From Bacteroidetes bacterium B1(2017) (GTDB taxonomy: Bacteria; Bacteroidota; Bacteroidia; UKL13-3): 64,000 nt of DNA. Under the pieces are notes generated by a model. The model did not search any database. It saw nothing but the letters and a program-made list of their open reading frames with translations, and was not told the DNA's origin. How positions within the stretch are numbered: the first letter of the stretch is position 1; each line of letters opens with the position of its first letter. A program made the position numbers and the translations under genes. The stretch spans positions 434,001-498,000 of the forward strand of contig NKJG01000003.1 in the NCBI GenBank assembly GCA_002256395.1, read 5' to 3'. Shown piece after piece: positions 42,244-53,000 of this stretch.

Positions 42244-43121
42244 AAATCAAAGTAAACTCCTAGGTGGGCAAAATTTCTTTTGGTGGGCTGGTAATATCCT
42301 CTTTCATCTGTTCCTAGGGTATAGTCAATAGCTAAGCGCATGGATTTGCCCCAATTATTAAATGATTTAATGCCAATTTGTGTGTTTAAAGTATAAGCAT
42401 AATTGTTTTCTTGTCGCCACTTAATGTCGGCGCCATAGTATAAACCCATTCTATTCTTAAATGTTAAAGGCATATGTTCAAAGCCGGTTTGAACCAAAAT
42501 TTTATTAGAAATATCTGTATAGGTTTTAAAATTATAGGCGTAACTAATGCCACCATAAAAAAATAAATAGTTAGGAGTAGGCTCAATCTTTTCAAATTTT
42601 TTACTTGGAGTATAAACTAACATTAATTGATGGTAATCTTTTGCATAATTTTTAAACGGGTTTCCAGCAATAAGTGCATCATCACTCAAATGTTGGCTCG
42701 TATGCCCAGTCCCTAGTCGTAGGTTTACCAAATGGCTTATTTTAATATCACAAAATAAATCTCCAAAAAAATCAATGTTTTGAACGGAGCCGGCATGATT
42801 TTGCCTTGCTAAAGTTAGGTAAGTAGAACCAGCAGCACTCAGTTGAATGAAGAGTTTCTTTTTACTAATATTCATAAATGGAAATACTCCACCCATGCTA
42901 GCGGTATAACTTGTTTGATCAAAGTTTTTTTGAAAACTTAACCTGTGAGCACGTGAATCGGCCGTAAAAATTGGAATAAGTTTGTTTGATAAAGGTTCAA
43001 AAACGACACGTGTCTTAGTACTGTCTTGAGCAAGAGCTTGGTTCGAACCAAACACTAAAAGCAATGAAACACCCAAAAGGATTTTAACAGTAGTACGAAT
43101 TGCCTTTGAATTTTCTTTCAT
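42240..43121 (-). CDS. Outer-membrane beta-barrel-like protein (DUF1207-like)
   Basis: A 293-residue exported protein: signal peptide to about residue 31 (LLLVFGSNQALAQ). The mature part consists of alternating strands and ends in Leu after HLGVYFDL, as in outer-membrane barrels. The start (FEPLSNKLIPIFTADSRAHRL) resembles DUF1207 proteins, with LRLGTGHTSQHLSDD near 152 probably in a loop. The pair with the DUF2279 gene suggests a common envelope role. A TATTTTTG -7 box lies upstream. Family call is tentative. Confidence 0.65.
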   Translation of the reverse strand: MKENSKAIRTTVKILLGVSLLLVFGSNQALAQDSTKTRVVFEPLSNKLIPIFTADSRAHRLSFQKNFDQTSYTASMGGVFPFMNISKKKLFIQLSAAGSTYLTLARQNHAGSVQNIDFFGDLFCDIKISHLVNLRLGTGHTSQHLSDDALIAGNPFKNYAKDYHQLMLVYTPSKKFEKIEPTPNYLFFYGGISYAYNFKTYTDISNKILVQTGFEHMPLTFKNRMGLYYGADIKWRQENNYAYTLNTQIGIKSFNNWGKSMRLAIDYTLGTDERGYYQPTKRNFAHLGVYFDL

Positions 43122-43135
43122 TTGATTCTTCCATC

Positions 43136-43143
43136 CAAAAATA
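43136..43143 (-). promoter_or_regulatory. Promoter -7 box TATTTTTG
   Basis: Exact TAnnTTTG on the minus strand, 14 bases before the ATG of the barrel-like gene. The -33 region shows TTTT rather than TTG. Confidence 0.35.
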
Positions 43144-43183
43144 AGGCAATACTTGAAAAGAGAAAATTTTGTTTTGGTAATTC

Positions 43184-43375
43184 TTAATTCTGGTTATTCC
43201 TTTTGGTTGGTAATACAGAAAAATAGGTTCTAAAACACTTTAGGCATTTGTATAAGGAATACTTAGGATACAACAGCTTCAGAAGGAAACTTCGTTTCTG
43301 TCGCTCGTTTTCTGTAAGGGTATTACAGTAGGGACAGAAATCAGGTGTAGAACTAGATCGTCTAAAAATAAACAT
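43184..43375 (-). CDS. Small zinc-ribbon-like protein, 63 residues
   Basis: Not named. Two Cys pairs, CPYC (residues 14-17) and CLKC (near 43-46), are about 25 residues apart, as in a zinc ribbon. The sequence between and after them is basic (QKRSFLLKLLYPKYSLYK), suiting nucleic-acid or membrane contact. Upstream on the minus strand is a hairpin TTGGTTTT/AAAACCAA (43386-43411). The short length leaves doubt, but the paired cysteines make a chance frame less likely. The rest of the gap 43122-43601 shows no gene. Confidence 0.45.
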   Translation of the reverse strand: MFIFRRSSSTPDFCPYCNTLTENERQKRSFLLKLLYPKYSLYKCLKCFRTYFSVLPTKRNNQN

Positions 43376-43601
43376 TTCTTTTGGCTTGGTTTTGGAAAAT
43401 GAAAACCAAAGTGAACTAAAAATCTCTGATTCGTGGGCAATGATAGGCCTTAATAATGGGAATAAAGTTTATTAAATGTAATCTTAAGATAAATAAATTT
43501 TAACGTCTGCTATCCTTCTAAAATTAGTTAACAATTAATTTTTATTAAAATTAGGATAAGTTAAATGAGACCCACTTTTTGTTTATTTACCTTAAGATAT
43601 T

Positions 43602-44894
43602 CTAATTGTTTTCTATTTCGGCATTCAGTGCCTTTAACATTGCTTGTGCTTTTAGTAAGCATTCGTCATATTCATGCTCGGCTATGCTATCAAAGGTAAT
43701 GGCTGAACCCACTTCAAAATTGACATAGTTTGTGTTGGCGTTATACTGTATACTTCTAATTACAACGTTAAAATCAAAGTCTTCATTAGGCGCAAAATAC
43801 CCAACTGAGCCACTGTATAAACCTCTTTTGGTTTGCTCATATTCTTCTATCAATTTCATGGCCATCACTTTTGGTGCACCTGTCATACTACCCATCGGAA
43901 AGGCATTTTCAATTGCTTCTACGGGATGCAATCCATCGATAATAGTTGAAGAAACAGTCGAGATCATTTGATGCACTTGTTTAAAACTATAAATGCCATA
44001 TAATTCATCCACTTTTACACTTCCTGTTTCACTACTTTTTGCTAGGTCGTTTCTTACCAAATCTACAATCATTAAATTCTCTGCTTTTTCTTTTTCAGAG
44101 TTGCGTAGCTCTTCAATTAATTCTTTGTCTTTGCTTGGTTCTAATGCTCTTCGCACAGTTCCTTTTATGGGTTGTGAAGAAAGTATGTTTAAAGATTTTC
44201 TAATAAAACGTTCTGGACTAGCACACATTAAATACCTGCTTTTCCATTTCATAAAACAGCCAAATGGTGTAGGCGAAATTTCTTGTATACTTAAATAGGT
44301 TTGGAGTGGATTTATAGGTGTGTTTTCGGCATAAAATTCAACACAATAATTTAATTCATACACATCGCCTTCAATTATATGCTGACGAATTTTCTCTACC
44401 TTTTCAATATATTCTTCTTTGTTCACCCGCGCTTTCATTTTTATTGGTTCGCAGGCAGTACGAGTAATTTCTGTTGTTTGAATTTCTTTTAAAATGGCAT
44501 CTCCTTGCTCACTCATCACCATTAATTGGCCATTACTATCGATTAATATTAAGTGAATAGGTGTAAATAAAAATAGGGGAGCAAATCCTATTCCATCTGC
44601 ATGCTTAGAGCTTAACTCTTCTAATTGATTTTTTAGATCATAGGTTAAATAGCCAAAAATTGGAGTGCTTCCGGTATGCGTATCAATAAATGCTTTAAAC
44701 TTATCCCAATCTTCTGTTCCTGTTCCTTCGCATGAATCTGCAACGCCTACAGCCAGGGCAAATTCTATTTCTTGTAGGTTCAGGGCATTGGCAATACGGT
44801 TATTATCTAAGATGCAAAAGGTATCAAATGTTTGAGCCCAGGTGCAGGCTTTTTGTATAAATTCTGAGGAAATTAATTCTTTCTCTTGGCTCAT
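43602..44894 (-). CDS. pabB: Aminodeoxychorismate synthase component I (PabB)
   Basis: Chorismate-utilising enzyme for p-aminobenzoate, a folate precursor; 430 residues. The motif PIKGTVRR (near 237-244) carries the nucleophilic Lys that distinguishes PabB from TrpE (which has PIAGT). Other chorismate-fold motifs: VDLVRNDL, FKQVHQMISTV, FPMGSMTGAPKVMAM and GLYSGSVGYF. The N-terminal part lacks a strong Trp-binding motif. It overlaps uvrC by four bases (ATGA), so it is probably translated from the same transcript. The amidotransferase PabA is not in the window. Confidence 0.9.
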   Translation of the reverse strand: MSQEKELISSEFIQKACTWAQTFDTFCILDNNRIANALNLQEIEFALAVGVADSCEGTGTEDWDKFKAFIDTHTGSTPIFGYLTYDLKNQLEELSSKHADGIGFAPLFLFTPIHLILIDSNGQLMVMSEQGDAILKEIQTTEITRTACEPIKMKARVNKEEYIEKVEKIRQHIIEGDVYELNYCVEFYAENTPINPLQTYLSIQEISPTPFGCFMKWKSRYLMCASPERFIRKSLNILSSQPIKGTVRRALEPSKDKELIEELRNSEKEKAENLMIVDLVRNDLAKSSETGSVKVDELYGIYSFKQVHQMISTVSSTIIDGLHPVEAIENAFPMGSMTGAPKVMAMKLIEEYEQTKRGLYSGSVGYFAPNEDFDFNVVIRSIQYNANTNYVNFEVGSAITFDSIAEHEYDECLLKAQAMLKALNAEIENN

Positions 44895-46699
44895 AATAAC
44901 TTATTTTGATGAAAATGGTTCCATACCAGTGTGCCTTTGGAGGCACCAATAATATTAACTAATAGGGGTAAATCTGCTTCTTTTATTTTCTTTACACTTT
45001 TAAGTTCGCGCAAAAGAAGTTTTGCCGTTTCGGGGCCAACACCTTTTATGTCGTCTAGCTCGGTTACCAAAGTGTTTTTACTTCTTCTATTTCTATGATG
45101 AGTTATTCCAAACCTATGCGCCTCATCGCGTAGTTGTTGAATTATTTTTAAAGTCTCCGATTTTTTGTCAATATATAACGGAAACTCATCCTCAGGATAG
45201 TATAATTCTTCTAAACGTTTTGCAATACCAATTACAGGAACTTGGCCATATATACCTAGTTCCTTCATGCTTTCTACGGCTGAACTAAGTTGTCCTTTAC
45301 CACCATCAATGATTATCAAATTGGGTAGGGGTTCATTGTTTTCCAACATGCCTCTATAGCGTCTAAAAACAACCTCACGCATGGTAGCAAAATCATCTGG
45401 ACCAATAACCGTTTTTGGAATAAAATGTCGGTAATCTTTTTTGCTTGGTTTGGCATCTCTAAAAACCACACAAGCACTTACCGGGTTAGTGCCTTGCAAG
45501 TTAGAGTTGTCAAAACACTCAATATGTTTAGGTAATTCTGTAAGGCGTAGATCGTTTTTCATTTGGGTAAGCACCCGTTCTACCTTAAAATCTGGGTTCA
45601 GCAATTCATATTGTTGCAACTTTTCTCGCTTGTAATACATGGCATTTTTAAGCGATAGATCCAATACTTTTTTCTTATCTCCTACCTTCGGAATGGTTAT
45701 AGTTAAGCCGCTATCTTCCCAATCGAGCTCAATAGGCACAATAATTTCTCTTGAACGCGATTGATATTTTTCCCTCACTTCAGCAATAGCTAAACTCAAA
45801 AGTTCTGATTCGCTTTCGTCTAATTTCTTTTTTATCTCAAAGGTTTGGGTTTGAACAATAATTCCATTCGATACTTTAAGATAATTAGCAAAAGCAAACT
45901 TATCATCACTCACAATGCTAAACACATCTACATCGTGTTTTATATCATTTACTATGGTTGATTTACTTTGGTAATTATCTAAGAGTTCAAGCTTTTTCTT
46001 TAATTCTTCTGCTTTTTCAAACCGCAACTCATCAGCGGCTTGCTGCATCAACTCTCGTATTTCGGCTTTTACCTCAGATAAATTGCCTTTCAATAATTTC
46101 TTAATGGCTTGTATGCTTTGCCTATATTCTTCTTCGGTTTGAAGCCCAACACAAGGTGCCATGCAGTTTCCAATATCATATTCTAAACAAGCTTTAAACT
46201 TATGCGCTTTTATATTGGCTTCGCTTAGGTTAAAGGTGCAATTGCGTAGGGGATAGGTAGCTTTGATCAAATCCAACAAGGTGTATTTCATGGTCCCATT
46301 TGCGTAGGGGCCATAATATTCACTTCCATCCCTCACAATGGTTCTGGTAGAAAGTACTCTTGGAAAGCGTTCATTTTTAATACAAATGCTTGCATAGGTT
46401 TTATCATCCTTCAGCATGATGTTGAACCTAGGCTGGTAACGCTTTATCAGGGCGTTTTCGAGCAGAAGTGCATCCATTTCGGTTTCAACCAAAGTGTATT
46501 GGATGTCAACAATGCGGCTTACTAAAATGGCTGTCTTCCTATTGTCATGATGTTTTTTAAAGAAATAACTACCAACTCGTTTCTTTAAATTTTTGGCTTT
46601 ACCAATATAAATCAAGGTGTTTTCGGCATCAAAGTATTTATACACTCCAGGGCTTCCTGGGAGTCCAGATAAAATGGTTTTGATATGATCCGAATGCAT
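44891..46699 (-). CDS. uvrC: Excinuclease ABC subunit C
   Basis: Dual-incision nuclease of nucleotide excision repair, 602 residues. Order: GIY-YIG nuclease (13-95: LPGSPGVYKYF, LIYIGKAKNLKKRV), a Cys-rich part (CLEYDIGNCMAPCVG near 170), UVR domain (near 205-240), RNase H-like nuclease (HIECFDNSNLQGTNPVSAC near 385, VIDGGKGQLS) and a double helix-hairpin-helix (DIKGVGPETAKLLL near 556). A TAAGTTTG box ends only 4 bases before the ATG on the minus strand, so the mRNA may have a very short leader. First gene of an operon with pabB. Confidence 0.95.
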   Translation of the reverse strand: MHSDHIKTILSGLPGSPGVYKYFDAENTLIYIGKAKNLKKRVGSYFFKKHHDNRKTAILVSRIVDIQYTLVETEMDALLLENALIKRYQPRFNIMLKDDKTYASICIKNERFPRVLSTRTIVRDGSEYYGPYANGTMKYTLLDLIKATYPLRNCTFNLSEANIKAHKFKACLEYDIGNCMAPCVGLQTEEEYRQSIQAIKKLLKGNLSEVKAEIRELMQQAADELRFEKAEELKKKLELLDNYQSKSTIVNDIKHDVDVFSIVSDDKFAFANYLKVSNGIIVQTQTFEIKKKLDESESELLSLAIAEVREKYQSRSREIIVPIELDWEDSGLTITIPKVGDKKKVLDLSLKNAMYYKREKLQQYELLNPDFKVERVLTQMKNDLRLTELPKHIECFDNSNLQGTNPVSACVVFRDAKPSKKDYRHFIPKTVIGPDDFATMREVVFRRYRGMLENNEPLPNLIIIDGGKGQLSSAVESMKELGIYGQVPVIGIAKRLEELYYPEDEFPLYIDKKSETLKIIQQLRDEAHRFGITHHRNRRSKNTLVTELDDIKGVGPETAKLLLRELKSVKKIKEADLPLLVNIIGASKGTLVWNHFHQNKLL

Positions 46700-47034
46700 G
46701 GGGCAAACTTAAAAGAATTTCTGTATTCCATTTGAGTCATTTTGCTTTATGTGGCAAATTGCTGCCCGTGCTTGTTTAATATGGGCTTGCCGAAAGAATC
46801 ATTTTTTTGTCAAAAAATAATTTTACATGCGTTTGTATATAATTTTAATGCCTTTTTAAATAGGTCTTAACACTTGTATTCATAGGGGTTTTGCGCATTT
46901 TGCAAAAAAATAATTTTATATACATTGTCGCAATTGGCATAAAAACGTTTTGAAAAAATCAAAATTAGCTTAATTTGGCAAACTGAATTAATAAAAAAAC
47001 AAACTTAAATATCAATTCAAACAAATAAACAAAC
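46700..47034. other. Intergenic region before the first giant gene
   Basis: 335 AT-rich bases without a gene. Contains two similar words, CAAAAAATAATTTTAC (46811-46826) and CAAAAAAATAATTTTAT (46903-46919), about 92 bases apart, which may be protein-binding sites or chance in AT-rich DNA. The probable promoter is listed separately. No terminator-like hairpin is evident. Confidence 0.5.
46950..46977 (+). promoter_or_regulatory. Possible promoter of the first giant gene
   Basis: TTG at 46950-46952 and TTAATTTG at 46970-46977, one mismatch from TAnnTTTG. The 17-base spacer is shorter than the usual 19-21. The ATG follows at 47035. Confidence 0.35.
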
Positions 47035-50000
47035 ATGAAAAAACAACTACTACTTTTTAAAGTTGCTTTGCTGTTCTTATTGCTTTCGGCAGTAGGTAAC
47101 AGAGCATTGGCTCAGGTAAATCTGGCGCCATCTGCTACGGCCACTGCGAGTACCTGTAATACGGGTGCCTGTAGTACGCTAAATGATTTGAACTTTGGTA
47201 CATGTGGATCCCAACAAATGTGGATTACCTCATCTGCTACCAATCCAGGTTCAAGTATTTTTATCCAATTTGATTGGACAACCTCACAGGTGATTAACAA
47301 GTTAACCATTTTTAATGGTGAGCAAAATAATCGCTTCTTGGGTGGTGGAACAGTTCAATATTGGAACACTGCTACTTCTGCTTGGGTAACTGCTACTACT
47401 TTTACTCAAACAAACATGGCTGTTTGTAGCTACGACATTAACTTTAATCCAGTTTCTACAACTAAAATCAGGATTATCGACATCGTAGTAACAGGAACTC
47501 AATCATCAAATGTGAACTTCCGCGAGATTCAAATCTGGCAAGGTTCTATCTCAAATGATGATATTGGGGTAGCTGCTATTGATTCTCCAACAACTTTCTG
47601 CTCAAACAACCAAAACATTGTTGCTCGTGTTGTTAACTTTGGTAAAAACCAAGTTGCTAACTACAATGTAAATTGGTCAATCAACGGAACTGCTCAAACT
47701 CCTGTTACTAGCTATGCAGCTTTAGATACTGCTGGTGGTGCAAGTGCAAACTTTGCTCAAGTATTTTTAGGTAACTATACATTCCCTTCAGGTGTAAATA
47801 CTACTATTAAAGCTTGGACATCTGCTCCAAACGGTAATTCAGATACCATTCGTATAAACGACTCCACTATGGTAGTTAAAACTCCAGCTATTTCTGGTAA
47901 CTATACTATTGGTGGTACTGCTGGTCCTTCTAACTTTGCTACTTTTGCTGCAGCCATTTCTGCCATGCAATTAGGTGGTATTTGTGGTCCTATTGTATTT
48001 ACTGTTGCTCCTGGTACCTACGCAACTCAAGTTGTTATTCCAGATATCGCTGGTGCTTCACCTGTTAATACCATTACTTTTGAAGGTGTTAGTGCGGCTA
48101 CTCGTATTATTACGGCTAACATAGCTTCAGGTGGTGTGGTTATTATGAATGCATCTAAATATGTAACTTTCAGAAACTTTACGGTTACCAATACAAATAC
48201 TGGCGTAAGTGCTGGTATTGCTATGGTTGGTTCGGTTCGTAAAATTAATATTCAAAAGAATATTGTTAACGTGTTTATTAATGCTACCACAGGTTCTTCT
48301 GGCTATGCAATTATAGCAACTGGTTCAGCTAACGGTAGTGGTCAAACAGCTATGCCTGGCGACTCTATCCTAATTGATAGTAACGTAACAACTGGTGGTG
48401 GGTATGCAATTACTGTATATGGTTCATCAAGTGCAACTGCTAACCGTGGTATTGTGGTTACAAACAATGTTTGTAATAATGTAAACTACATGGGCGGTTA
48501 CATTGCTTATAACTATAATCCAATTGTATGTAAAAACAATGTGTTTAATATGAATGGTTTCCAATATGGATACTATGGTTTGTATTTCTACTATAACCAA
48601 TCATCAAACACTACTATTTCTCATGAGTTAATAAACAACAAAATTAATGGTTTTGGTGGCTATGGTATTTATTTATACTACCCATTACAAACAACTACTG
48701 CTGCTAAAGTAAAAGTATATAATAATATTGTTACTAGCTCTGTTGGTGGTTCTTACCCAGGTTATTATGGTATTTATTTATACAATTATGCAGCAGCTTG
48801 TAATGTAGATATTTACCATAACACCATTTTAATGAATGGTAACGGTACATCTACTACTTACACTTGTTTGTATAATACTGGTTCAAGTAATGTAAATATC
48901 AAAAACAACATTTTTGCTGTTTACGGTGGTTCTTATACTCCAGTTTACTTAGCTACTTCACCAACTGGTAATGTTGTTAACTACAATAACTATTACAATG
49001 CAACCAATACAACAACTGGTTCATTAATTTATAGAAATGCAGTTACTTACAACCCTACAAACTTTAAAAACGCAGCTAATGGTGGAGACTCATCATTTAG
49101 TACCAATCCTTCTTTTACAGCTAGATTACCTCTACCAGGTAACTTAAGTTTAACAGATGGTTGCGATGGTTACGGTGTAGATCTTACTGCAATTGTACCA
49201 ACTGATATTATTGGTGCAACCCGCAATCTAACGCCAAACCCAGGTGCTTATGAGTTTAGCGGTGGTACTGCAGATAACATAAGAGTTACAGCATTATTAA
49301 CTCCAGCCCCTCCAATTGTGGCAGGTTCTCAAGATGTTAAATACTTGGTTAAGAATATTGGTAACAATACTGTAACAAGTTATAATGCTTCTTACCGTTT
49401 AGGTACTGGAACTCCAGTAACTATTGTTCAAACCAATACAGTTGGTGTTTGTACAACAGATACTGCTACTTTCACAGGTGGAAATCAAATTACTTTAGGA
49501 TCTGTAAATAACTTAGCTGTATACACAGATTCTCCAAATGGTAACCCAGATGCAGACAAAACAAACGATACTTTAAGAACTACCTTATATGCTCCATTAA
49601 ATGGTGTATATACTGTTGGTGGTGTAACTCCAGATTTTGCTACTCCAGCTTTAGCTGCTGCTGCATTACAATATGGTGTTGGTGGTCCTGTAACATTTGA
49701 TATTCGTCCAGGTACATACACAGGTCAAGTTGTAGTTAACGGTCCTATCTTAGGTGCAAGCGATTCTATTCGTGTAACTTTTGAAGGTAATAGCAATACA
49801 ACACGTATTATTACTGCAAACGTTGCAGGTGCTACCTTCTTAATGAATAATGCAAATTATGTAACTGTTCAAAACTTAAAGATTATTAATACAAATACGA
49901 GTACCCCAGTTGGTATTGGTGCTGTAGGTGCTGGTTCATCTTATGCAACAAGAGGTATTAAAATTAGAAAGTGTGATGTAAGTGTTCCAATTCAATCAAG

Positions 50001-53000
50001 TACTTCATCTATTGGGTATGGTATTATATTCACAGGTACTGGTGGAGCAACTGCTGTTTCTGCAACAGGTGCCGATTCAACTGAAATCGATAGTAATATC
50101 GTAACAGGTGGTGGATATTCAATTGTACATTATGGTTGCCAAAATGCTGCTTATAATAGAGGTTTAAAAATCCGTGGTAACACCATAAACAATTGTAACT
50201 ACATGGGTATGTATTTATATTATAACTACAACCCTGTTAAATTGTTAAACAATACTGTTAACATGCAAGGTCAGAACTACGGTTACTATGGTATTTATTT
50301 CTATTATAACCAATCTGCTTCTACTACAGAAAGCCATGAAGTTATTGGAAATAAAATTCTAAACTTTGGTGGATATGGTCTGTATTTATACTATCCATTA
50401 CAAACAACAACTGCTGCCAAAGTAAAGATTTACAATAATATTATTGTTGGAACATCTATAGGTACTTCATACCCTGGTTACTATGGTTTGTATTTATATC
50501 AATACAATGCAGCATGTAATGCAGATGTTTACCATAATGATTTTATTATGAATAATGGTGCAGCATCTTCAACAACCTATACTGGTTTCTACAATACAGG
50601 TTCTACTGTAACCAATATTAAAAATAATATCTTCTCGGTATTAGCTGGTTCTTATACTCCAATGTATTTGGCTACTAATCCTACTGGAAATATTGTAAAC
50701 TACAATATTTACTATAATGCTGTTAGTTCTACTTTATTATTTAGAGGTGCTACATACACAGCTGCTACCTACAAAACAGCAACAGCTGGTGGAGATACTT
50801 CATACAATATGGTTCCTCCATTTGTAAGTTCAACTAACTACCAAATTAATAATGGTTGTTTAAGAGGTGCAGATGTAACAGCATCAGTTCCTACCGATAT
50901 TATCGGTGCCACTCGTGGTATCCCTGGAAATATTGGTGCGTATGAATATCCTGGTGTTAGTGTAGATATTACTCCTACAGCTGTTTTAGCTCCTTCATTC
51001 CCTATTAGTTTAGGTTACCAAGATGTTAGAATTTTAGTTAGAAACAACGGAAATACTACCATTACTTCATTTGATTTATCATACAAATTAAATGGTGGTA
51101 CTCCTGTTACAACTTCATTTAGTGGTTCTTTAGCTTCTTGTGATACAGTTTCTGTATACTTCACAGGTTCGCAACAAGTTAACTTGGTAAATGCTTCAAA
51201 TACTTTTAGAGTTTATACAGGCAACCCTAACTCTGGTGCAGATGGATATGCAGCGAATGATACATTAGATGCAACTTTATCAACTCCAATGAGTGGTACG
51301 TATATTATTGGTACTACAGCTCCAAGCGATTTCCCTACATTTAATGCAGCAATTAGTGCTGTATCGTTAAGAGGTGTTGGTGGTCCTATTGAGTTCTTAG
51401 TTAGAACTGGTACGTATGTAGAAAGTTTCTCTATTCCTACTTGGACAGGAACTTCACCTACAAATACAGTAACTTTCAGATCTATGGCGAATAATGCCGA
51501 CTCTGTGAATGTTGCTCCTTTGGCAGCAGATCCTTATATCGTAAGATTGGCTGGAGCTAATTATACTACGTTTAAGTATTTAACCTTTACAAGTAATTCT
51601 ACCACATCTTCTCAGAATGGATTTAACATTAGTGGTTCTAACTGGGTTGACTCTGTAAACTACTGTAAAATTATGATGGCAATTCAGACATCATACACTA
51701 ACTACTTAGTTTATGGTACTGGTTTAACAGAATCTGTGAATGGTATTGCATTTACTAACAACACCATGAATGGTTCGTATTATGGTATTTATGTGTATGG
51801 ATCAAGTACTACTAGTAGATTTAGAAATGTAAGCATTATTAGCAATAACATAACTAATACCTATGCGTATACCTTCTACTCATACTATAGCAGTAACTTA
51901 ACATTTAGCAAAAACACTGTTGCTCCTAGTAGTTTATATAGTGGTAACATCAATTACTATATGTATGCTGATAGTTTAACTATTACCAATAACAAATGGA
52001 ACTTTACTAATAACTGTACTATGTACTTAGGTTACTATTCAAACAATAGTGCTGGCAGAAGAGGTATTGTAGCAAATAATGTTATCACTGGTTCATTAAG
52101 TATGGCTTCTCCAAGCATTTACTTAGGTTACTATTCTAACTATATCGATTACTTGCATAACTCTATCAATGTGCCTTCAAGCTCTCAAGCAGCTTATGTA
52201 TACAATACTGGAACTTCTTATGTTACTTACAAGAACAATGTTTTTGCAAATACAAGTACCGGTACTGCGGCATATTTCTCTACAATTCCTACCATTACCG
52301 CAGCGGATGTAGATTATAACAATTACTTTACTGCAGGTGCCTCTTTAATTAGTGGTGCTTCTGCCCAAGCTACTTTAGCTGGTTGGAGAACTGCTTGTAA
52401 TTGTGATAGAAACTCAATTAACTTTAATCCTGGATTTACAGCACAAACCAATTTAACTCCAAATGCTACAAGTGCAAACGTTTGGTCTGTTAATGGTAGA
52501 GCTAATCATAGTTCAGTTGTGGCAACTGCTGCAAATGTTGCAAATGTAATTGCAACAGATATTAACGGTAACCCTCGTCCAACAACTCCTGCTAGTGGTG
52601 TTCCAGATTTAGGTGCTTATGAAGTATTACCTACTTCTACTCCGCCTTTAGCTGTGGCTGTTCCTACAACTCCTGTTGCTGGTGGTACTCAAGCATTCTT
52701 ATTTGGTACTGATACAATCTGTAGAATTACCTATGATGCATTTACTACCGCTCCTTCTACCATGAGTGTTAGAGTGTATACTGGTACAGTTCCTCCTTCT
52801 ATTGCTCCTGCAACTGTTTATCCATATTACTACATAAGCGTTATTGCTCCAACTGGAACTTATGCGTATAATGTAACTATGAAATACAAAGCTCCTTGGA
52901 TTGGAAATATTAGCAGCGAAAGTGCATTGAAATTAGGTTATAAAACACCTACTGGCGCTTGGACAGCTTTAACAAGCTCAAGTAGTGTTGTGGATTCAAC

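Noticed and set aside
43041..43055. tRNA T-loop (GGTTCGAACC)
   Set aside because: Lies in a coding region and no cloverleaf can be built around it; other TTCGA words were checked with the same result.
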